Shown here: positions 1 through 5,756 of the stretch, one piece after another
Layout: each line of letters starts with the position of its first letter
Position numbering within the stretch: the first letter of the stretch is position 1
From: Pseudomonadota bacterium
GTDB lineage: Bacteria; Pseudomonadota; Gammaproteobacteria; Burkholderiales; Thiobacillaceae
NCBI GenBank assembly: GCA_030836725.1
Contig: JAUPLV010000134.1
Location: 1-5,756 of the forward strand
DNA: 5,756 nt
Direction: 5' to 3'
The notes under the pieces: generated by a model
The model's database searches: none
Told to the model about the DNA's origin: nothing
Seen by the model: only the letters and a program-made list of their open reading frames with translations
Translations under genes and position numbers: made by a program

Positions 1-354
1 GCGGTTGGTGACGAAAATGCGCACCCGGTCGCCTTCCACCACCTCGATGGTGGGGCCGGGCGACTGCCCGTTGTAGCCCCACAGATGCGCCTTCATCCCG
101 GGCGCGATCTCGCGCACCACCGGCTCGGCGACCAGATGAAATTCCTTGACCCCGTCCTTCATCCGCCATGGCAGCGTCCAGCCGTTCAGCGTCACCACCG
201 GATTGTAGGGGCGGCCGTTCGGCGGCTGCAGCGGCACCTGGGTGTCGGGCGTGTCCATGCTGACAATTTCCGGGAGTGCCGCCATCGCGGCCGGACCGAC
301 GCTGGCGGCCGCGACGGCGCCGGCGAGCTTGAAAAAATCACGTCTTGAGGTCAT
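1..354 (-). CDS. Tat-exported multicopper oxidase, N-terminal part (runs off left edge)
   Basis: These are the first 118 codons of a periplasmic multicopper oxidase; the rest lies beyond the left edge. Residues 3-9 read SRRDFFK, a twin-arginine (Tat) export signal. A hydrophobic Ala-rich stretch follows, with a likely cleavage near AMA at 23-25. Tat export fits a cofactor-loaded enzyme folded in the cytoplasm. Residues ~88-118 (HLWGYNGQSPGPTIEVVEGD...) are the typical opening of the first cupredoxin domain. The copper ligands (HxH motifs) would come just past the window, so activity cannot be checked here. ATG at 354 is chosen because AAGGA (361-365) sits 6 nt upstream and because the Tat motif falls right after it. 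The gene follows the TolC-family gene in the same direction after 129 nt. Next to that gene and two small Cys/His-rich secreted proteins, a role in periplasmic copper oxidation or tolerance is likely. Laccase- or CopA/CueO-like substrates cannot be told apart from this fragment. Confidence 0.92.
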   Translation of the reverse strand, partial: MTSRRDFFKLAGAVAAASVGPAAMAALPEIVSMDTPDTQVPLQPPNGRPYNPVVTLNGWTLPWRMKDGVKEFHLVAEPVVREIAPGMKAHLWGYNGQSPGPTIEVVEGDRVRIFVTNR

Positions 355-401
355 CAGGAATCCTTTTCAGAATCTTGATCCGCGAATACCCAGAGGGCAT
401 A

Positions 402-465
402 AAGGACGCGAAGGGACGCGAAGTAAGAACATCAAGGAGTCTCCTTCGCGTTTCTTCGCGTCCTT
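402..465. repeat. Imperfect inverted repeat of CGCGAAG/CTTCGCG units
   Basis: The arms at 402-423 and 444-465 are reverse complements over 22 nt with two mismatches. They are separated by 20 nt that hold a smaller hairpin (AAGGAG 434-439 against CTCCTT 441-446). Each arm is itself two copies of a CGCGAAG-like word about 10 nt apart. The element fills most of the 129-nt gap (355-483) between the stop of the TolC-family gene and the start of the oxidase gene. As RNA it would fold into a long stem. It could be an intergenic palindromic repeat of the REP/MITE kind, and could also act as a partial terminator or mRNA-stability element within the operon. No T-tract follows on either strand, so a simple intrinsic terminator is unlikely. 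Confidence 0.75.
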
Positions 466-483
466 CGCGGATAAATAAGGTGT

Positions 484-1896
484 TCAATGCCCATTCCCGC
501 CTTCCGCCACGGCCGCGCCGGCAGCGGTGATCGGACGCAAGTCCGGTTTGCCGACCATTGCCATGGCGAGGTCGGCATCGGCCAGCCAGAAATCGCGCTG
601 CGCCGCGATGGCGTCGTTGACCGAGGCGATCTGCGCGCGCGCATCGGCCAGCAGTTCGAAGACCCCGATCAGCATGCCGTTGTAGCGCAGCAGGGTTTCC
701 TCGGAAATGCGCTGCTTCAGCGGCACCACCTCATCCCGCAGATGTCGCGCAATGGCGTACTGGCTTTGCTGCATGGCGTAGGCTTCGCGCACTTCGGATC
801 GCGCATTGACGGCGGTCTCGCGTGCGCGCTCAAGTGCCTGGCGATAGCGCGATTCGGCCGCGACCACGCGAGTCTCGCCCCAGTCGAACAGCGGCAGCTC
901 GAAGCTGATTTCGTAGTCCCGCTGCAGCGGCGCCTCGTTCGAACTGTTGTTGCCGAAGCCGAGTTCCAGCACGTTGATGAAACGCGTACTGCGAGTGAGC
1001 CCGAGGTTCTTTGCCAGCGCCTCGGTCCGCAGTTTCGCCATCAGCAGGTCCAGGCGAGAATCCATCGCCTGCCGCTCGACATCCGGCAGCAAGGGCAAGG
1101 CTTCGGGCAGGTCGGGAAGCCGATCGGGCAATTGCAGCGCGCTCGCATCAGCCAGCCCCATCAGCCTGACCAGCCGTTCGCGCGTTTGCAGCTTCGCCTG
1201 TTCGGCACGCGCCAGCGCCAGCGCGGCGTCGGCGTAAAAAGCCTGTTCGCGCGCCTGCTTCAGCCGGCTCCAGTTGCCCACCCGCGCCATCCGGCGTGCC
1301 AGTTCGGCGCCGGCTTCGGCCGCCTCCATCGCCTGCTGCTGGTATTGCGCGGACTGGTTGGCCGCCACGGCAGCGATCCAGGCGCGGCGAGTCTCGGATG
1401 CGAGCGTCACCACCTCCAGCACCAGTCGTTTCCGGGTCTGCTCGAGCAGGCGCTGCTCGATGTCGGCTCGCATCGGCATGCTCAGCAGCCGCGCCAGATT
1501 GAGATGCAGGCCGCGCTCCCATTCCACCTCGCTGCCGCGCGTGGAGCGGCCAATTGAAAACCCTGGATTCGGCAGGCGCTGCGCCGCCACCCGGTCAGCT
1601 TCGGCAATACCGAGCGTATTGAATTCCGCCTGCAGGCCGGGATTGTTCAGGAGCGCGATCTGCACCGCATCGTCCGCGGAAAGCGGCTGTGCCAGCAAGG
1701 CGTCGACACGAACCTGCGTCTGGCTGCGGGCAGTATCGTCTCGCGACCAGACGACGTCCTGCGGGATATGCAGGCGGGCGGCGTTTTCGACCGCCCCCAA
1801 CCCGCCGTCCGCCGAAAAGCCTGCGCAGCCGCCGAGCAGCGCGGCGGACAGAACGGCAAATACGCGCATGTGCTGCGTGAATGGTATCGAATTCAT
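484..1896 (-). CDS. TolC/CusC-family outer-membrane efflux lipoprotein
   Basis: This 470-residue protein matches the usual length of TolC-family outer-membrane factors, which form the exit duct of tripartite efflux systems. Residues 11-24 form a lipoprotein signal ending in the lipobox LLGGC, with Cys24 as the lipid anchor. The two outer-membrane-efflux repeats are recognisable. The first starts near PLSADDAVQIALLNNPGL (71-88) and continues to RLPNPGF (107-113). The second contains FELPLFDWGETR (332-343). Between and after them are long Ala/Arg/Glu/Gln-rich helices typical of the periplasmic alpha-barrel. The reading frame stays open for 160 codons upstream, but ATG at 1896 is preferred. It has GAGG (1905-1908) 8 nt upstream and puts the signal peptide at the start. 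That Shine-Dalgarno overlaps the stop of the preceding 93-residue gene, suggesting translational coupling. No pump or adaptor gene is in the window. The oxidase gene downstream points to copper or another metal as substrate; this is inferred from context. Confidence 0.94.
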   Translation of the reverse strand: MNSIPFTQHMRVFAVLSAALLGGCAGFSADGGLGAVENAARLHIPQDVVWSRDDTARSQTQVRVDALLAQPLSADDAVQIALLNNPGLQAEFNTLGIAEADRVAAQRLPNPGFSIGRSTRGSEVEWERGLHLNLARLLSMPMRADIEQRLLEQTRKRLVLEVVTLASETRRAWIAAVAANQSAQYQQQAMEAAEAGAELARRMARVGNWSRLKQAREQAFYADAALALARAEQAKLQTRERLVRLMGLADASALQLPDRLPDLPEALPLLPDVERQAMDSRLDLLMAKLRTEALAKNLGLTRSTRFINVLELGFGNNSSNEAPLQRDYEISFELPLFDWGETRVVAAESRYRQALERARETAVNARSEVREAYAMQQSQYAIARHLRDEVVPLKQRISEETLLRYNGMLIGVFELLADARAQIASVNDAIAAQRDFWLADADLAMAMVGKPDLRPITAAGAAVAEGGNGH

Positions 1897-1906
1897 GGTG
1901 CTCGCC

Positions 1907-2188
1907 TCAATGTCCATGGTGATCATGATGGCCCTGCTCCACGGCTTCGTCCTGCCGCGATTCGCGAAGATAGGTTCGCCAGCCGCCGATTTCGCCGACC
2001 CGGTCGTTGGCCTCGCGCCAATCCTGCAGCGCTTCGTCGCGCCAGCCCTGATAGTGTTTGAACGGCGCCGACGCGGCCATTTCAGGCGCAGCGGCTTCGG
2101 CGGCAACCGCGGCGGGCGCCCACAAAACCGCGGCGCACGCCAGCAGCGCCGCCAATCCGGGAAGGGGACATAGAGAAAACTTCGACAT
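1907..2188 (-). CDS. Small exported protein with His-rich C-terminus
   Basis: This 93-residue protein starts with a clear Sec signal peptide. A hydrophobic core covers residues ~9-29, with likely cleavage after AVAA near residue 30. The mature part is only ~63 residues. It has a Trp-rich central segment (FKHYQGWRDEALQDWREAND, then GGWRTYLRE), which looks like a conserved helical core, and ends in HHDHHGH, a potential copper/nickel/zinc-binding tail. I recall similar unnamed proteins beside TolC and copper oxidase genes in proteobacteria, but cannot assign a family name. ATG at 2188 is supported by GAGG (2195-2198) 6 nt upstream. The stop at 1907 overlaps the Shine-Dalgarno of the TolC-family gene, and only 10 nt separate the two genes. 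A periplasmic metal-binding or chaperone-like accessory of the efflux system is a reasonable guess from position and the His tail; there is no direct evidence of function. Confidence 0.83.
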   Translation of the reverse strand: MSKFSLCPLPGLAALLACAAVLWAPAAVAAEAAAPEMAASAPFKHYQGWRDEALQDWREANDRVGEIGGWRTYLRESRQDEAVEQGHHDHHGH

Positions 2189-2204
2189 GATGCGCCTCGC
2201 AAAA

Positions 2205-2259
2205 ACCGCGGCGACAGCGTCGCGGTCGGAATCGATGAAACGTGCCGGAAGCCGGCACG
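2205..2259 (-). other. Hairpins in the gap after the DUF2946-like gene
   Basis: A perfect 8-bp stem (2241-2248 with 2252-2259, 3-nt loop) lies 4 nt after the stop of the DUF2946-like gene. In the direction of transcription it is followed by only three T residues, so it is a weak terminator at best. A second potential stem, 6 bp (2205-2210 with 2221-2226, 10-nt loop), sits closer to the next gene. Partial attenuation or mRNA processing between the two small genes is possible. The rest of this 75-nt gap holds only the Shine-Dalgarno of the 93-residue gene. Confidence 0.45.
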
Positions 2260-2263
2260 GGAT

Positions 2264-2626
2264 TCAGGCGAGTGCGGGTCGGGGCGGTCGCTCGGGGCCT
2301 TCGGGAACGAATCCGCCGAATGCCGCGGCGGACTGCGGGTCGAACCGGTGCGAAGCCGAAACGATCGCCGGGGCATCGGCGGCCGGGATCGCTAGCGCCG
2401 AAGCCAGGGCGCACGCGGCGCAGTGCTTGCAGTCGTGCTGCGCGGCAGGCGCGTCTGTTTGTGGGGTCTCGTGACAGCCAGCCATCGTTTCATCGGCCAG
2501 CATCATGGATTCCAGCGCAGTCCGATGCGAAAACGTGCAGACCAGCATGGCGGCGGATGCAAACGCCTGCAAGGGCAGGGCCAGCATCAGCAGGATCAGC
2601 AGGAATCGTTGGGATCGGAAGCGCAC
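2264..2626 (-). CDS. Small secreted Cys/His-rich protein, DUF2946-like
   Basis: Read from GTG at 2626, this is a 120-residue protein. Residues 1-25 form a Sec signal peptide (Arg-rich start, hydrophobic FLLILLMLALPLQAFA, cleavage near ASA). The mature part has many potential metal ligands: Cys30, Cys51-His52, His64, Cys66, His68, Cys69 and Cys72, the last group as HDCKHCAAC. The C-terminus is Pro/Arg-rich (PEGPERPPRP). A short exported protein with a Cys/His cluster and a Pro/Arg tail resembles the DUF2946-type proteins found in copper-related operons; the match is by eye. The start is uncertain. ATG at 2674 would give 136 residues and TTG at 2707 would give 147, but both add a long non-hydrophobic leader and none of the three has a good Shine-Dalgarno. 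GTG places the signal peptide at the start. It is the first gene of the presumed copper operon. Metal binding or sensing in the periplasm is inferred. Confidence 0.76.
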   Translation of the reverse strand: MRFRSQRFLLILLMLALPLQAFASAAMLVCTFSHRTALESMMLADETMAGCHETPQTDAPAAQHDCKHCAACALASALAIPAADAPAIVSASHRFDPQSAAAFGGFVPEGPERPPRPALA

Positions 2627-2632
2627 GATGGC

Positions 2633-2661
2633 AGTGTAGCCAAAAAAGGAAGGCTGCCCAA
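2633..2661 (-). promoter_or_regulatory. Candidate sigma-70 promoter for the copper-type operon
   Basis: On the minus strand TTGGGC (2661-2656) and TACACT (2638-2633) are separated by exactly 17 nt, an acceptable -35/-10 pair. The site lies in the 81-nt gap after the Cys-rich gene and faces the copper-type block. Transcription would begin around 2626, i.e. at or next to the GTG start of the first gene. The spacer contains a weak 4-bp dyad (AGCC...GGCT). I see no clear CueR-type operator, and the spacer is not the 19 nt expected for a MerR-family promoter. Confidence 0.4.
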
Positions 2662-2707
2662 GAGACACCGGCATCCCCGGACAGGTTCCCGCTTCAGCCA
2701 GCGGCAA

Positions 2708-3226
2708 TCACGAACGCCGCTTGCGCGGCTCGTAATGCACCACCGCGCGCATGATCTCGGAATAGGGGAAACCATCGATGCCGCCAAAGCGCTCGTTGCC
2801 CTGCAACACGGCGGCGGCAATGTCGGTGGTCCCGTCGCCCGCACGATCCATCGCCGCCGCCAGCCCGCGCACGCCGCCGCACTGGGCGCGAATTTCCTTG
2901 CCGAACGGCCACGGCGCATTAGTCGGTTTGGGCATGACATTCGCCCCCTCTCCCCCCGAGGGAGAGGGTTGGGGCGAGGGGCGGTTTTCCACGGGGGCGA
3001 TCTTCAGCGCGAACTGCGCGTTGTCGTGCAGCGCCTGGTAAAACCTCAGGCAATGTTCGCGCACCACCGGGTCGCCGCAGGCAATCGCCTCGCGCTCGGC
3101 GAGATTGATCTTTCGCGAACGGCCGCAACTTGCGCAAAGCGACAGCAAGGCCCGCTCGAACGGGCAGCTGTGCTCGATATGGGTTTTGCGTGCCAGCTTG
3201 TAGGCGTCTTCGTTGTACTCAGCCAT
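2708..3226 (-). CDS. Cysteine-rich protein of unknown function with repeat-encoded linker
   Basis: I do not recognise a named family for this 172-residue protein. It has no signal peptide or membrane segment, so it is probably cytoplasmic. The N-terminal part (~1-77) carries five cysteines, C21, C31, C34, C50 and C59, spaced CX9CX2CX15CX8C. This looks like a site for zinc or an iron-sulfur cluster. The C-terminal part (~107-172) has the segment FGKEIRAQCGGVRGLAAAMD and a basic end. Residues ~81-95 (NRPSPQPSPSGGEGA) come from a palindromic DNA repeat read in frame, which splits the protein into two halves. The start is firm: ATG 3226 is preceded five codons upstream by an in-frame stop (3239-3241), with no other start between, although the Shine-Dalgarno is poor. 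The gene follows the secA-coupled gene after ~60 nt and precedes the copper-type promoter. Its frame continues into the leader of the next gene after the TGA. A link to either neighbour's function is unproven. Confidence 0.8.
   Translation of the reverse strand: MAEYNEDAYKLARKTHIEHSCPFERALLSLCASCGRSRKINLAEREAIACGDPVVREHCLRFYQALHDNAQFALKIAPVENRPSPQPSPSGGEGANVMPKPTNAPWPFGKEIRAQCGGVRGLAAAMDRAGDGTTDIAAAVLQGNERFGGIDGFPYSEIMRAVVHYEPRKRRS
2942..2984. repeat. Palindromic repeat inside the Cys-rich gene (PSPQPSP-type)
   Basis: The core is a perfect 9-bp stem (2946-2954 with 2960-2968, 5-nt loop), followed on the plus strand by the G-rich tract GTTGGGGCGAGGGG. This is the common proteobacterial intergenic element whose translation gives SPQPSP...GGEG-like peptides; the identification is from memory of that pattern. 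Here it lies inside a reading frame, encoding residues ~82-95 of the Cys-rich protein without breaking it. The exact insertion ends cannot be set without relatives lacking the repeat. Confidence 0.8.
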
Positions 3227-3259
3227 CGGCTTGGGAGTTCAAGGACATCGCAGATTTTT

Positions 3260-3282
3260 TTCTTCGCATGCTTCGCGAAGAA
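3260..3282. other. Hairpin downstream of the secA-linked small gene
   Basis: TTCTTCGC (3260-3267) pairs with GCGAAGAA (3275-3282) across a 7-nt loop, starting 5 nt after the stop of the 75-residue gene. In the direction of transcription the stem is followed by A residues (a run of T on the plus strand, 3255-3261), not U. A classical intrinsic terminator for the secA unit is therefore not shown. It may stabilise the mRNA 3' end or partly separate secA expression from the Cys-rich gene. Its TTCGC/GCGAA words recall the repeat at 402-465. Confidence 0.45.
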
Positions 3283-3287
3283 GTCTT

Positions 3288-3515
3288 TTACCAGTCGTCG
3301 CCGGACAGGGTTGGATCGAGTTCGCGCTCGGCCGTGAGCGTTTCCTGCGCGGCGATTTCATTCTCGGCGAAGATCATCCTGTACTTGTCGCCGGTTTTCG
3401 GGTCGAGCGTCTTGCGCAGTTCGTTGGTGTGGGCCTTGGCTTCCTTGAAGCTCGGCCACTCGCCCTTCTTCTCCAGCACCTTGAACATTCCCACACGGAA
3501 GACGAAGTAAGGCAT
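3288..3515 (-). CDS. Small secA-linked conserved-type protein, 75 residues
   Basis: This 75-residue protein begins MPYFVFRVGMFKVLEKKGEW. It contains a mixed charged core (FKEAKAHTNELRKTL, then KYRMIFAENEIAAQETLTAERE) and ends in an acidic, Trp-terminated tail (DPTLSGDDW). There is no signal peptide, membrane segment or cysteine. The pattern of a short beta-rich start followed by helices suggests a compact cytoplasmic fold. I recall similar unnamed proteins in betaproteobacteria, but can give no function. ATG at 3515 is chosen over the in-frame ATG at 3572, because 3515 has AGGAG (3521-3525) 5 nt upstream and 3572 would overlap the 3' end of secA. The Shine-Dalgarno shares bases with the secA stop codon TAG (3524-3526) and the gap is 8 nt. 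Co-translation with SecA is therefore likely, which hints at a role tied to export or simply to growth-linked expression. That link is inference from position only. Confidence 0.85.
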   Translation of the reverse strand: MPYFVFRVGMFKVLEKKGEWPSFKEAKAHTNELRKTLDPKTGDKYRMIFAENEIAAQETLTAERELDPTLSGDDW

Positions 3516-3523
3516 GGCCGCTC

Positions 3524-5756
<2,233 letters not shown>

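Noticed and set aside
402..465. CRISPR-like array from the repeated CGCGAAG words
   Set aside because: The words are too short, are arranged as an inverted repeat, and have no uniform spacers.
487..1557. Long plus-strand open frame (356 codons) opposite the TolC-family gene
   Set aside because: It is antisense to a clear TolC-family gene. Its translation is His/Arg/Gln-rich without domain character, as expected of a GC-rich shadow frame.
1897..2376. 160-codon upstream extension of the TolC-family frame
   Set aside because: It overlaps the 93-residue secreted protein and part of the DUF2946-like gene, is Arg/Pro/Ser-rich, and would bury the lipoprotein signal peptide. A good Shine-Dalgarno supports the start at 1896.
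2633..2661. CueR/MerR-type copper operator in the promoter spacer
   Set aside because: The spacer is 17 nt, not 19, and only a 4-bp dyad is present, so the typical operator sequence is missing.
2627..2707. TTG 2707 or ATG 2674 as the start of the DUF2946-like gene
   Set aside because: They add a non-hydrophobic leader before the signal peptide and would place the promoter inside the gene. ATG 2674 is not fully excluded.
2423..3337. Plus-strand open frame of 304 codons across the Cys-rich region
   Set aside because: It runs antisense to two better-supported genes and across the promoter gap, and its composition is that of a shadow frame.

Overview
The window is GC-rich, and every gene I can support lies on the minus strand. 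The SecA sequence, the small protein behind secA and the copper-type gene cluster suggest a betaproteobacterium, perhaps a Nitrosomonadales/Burkholderiales-like chromosome. That placement comes from reading the protein sequences, not from a search. Both ends of the window cut through genes.

Read in the direction of transcription (right to left), the layout is as follows. (1) secA, the ATPase of the Sec protein-export machine, lacks its first ~165-170 codons off the right edge and ends at 3524. (2) A 75-residue conserved-looking protein starts 8 nt after the secA stop, and its Shine-Dalgarno overlaps that stop. (3) A ~60-nt gap with a hairpin leads to a 172-residue cysteine-rich protein of unknown function. 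The middle of this protein is encoded by a copy of a common proteobacterial palindromic repeat, read in frame as a Pro/Ser/Gly-rich linker. (4) A gap containing a plausible sigma-70 promoter (2633-2661) follows. (5) The second block is probably a copper-resistance operon. It encodes a small secreted Cys/His-rich protein (DUF2946-like), a 93-residue secreted protein with a His-rich tail, a TolC/CusC-type outer-membrane efflux lipoprotein and a Tat-exported multicopper oxidase that runs off the left edge.

The second block makes sense as an envelope copper-handling unit. The two small exported proteins carry potential metal ligands, the TolC-family protein would form the outer-membrane exit duct, and the oxidase would act on Cu(I) or another substrate in the periplasm. 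No inner-membrane pump, adaptor or regulator is visible, so the partner pump is outside the window or elsewhere in the genome.

Non-coding content is limited. A 22-bp imperfect inverted repeat built from CGCGAAG/CTTCGCG units lies between the TolC-family gene and the oxidase gene. Short hairpins follow the 75-residue gene and the DUF2946-like gene. I see no tRNA, rRNA, CRISPR array or transposase gene. The least described items are the cysteine-rich protein with its repeat-derived linker, the two small secreted proteins of the copper block, and the secA-coupled small protein.
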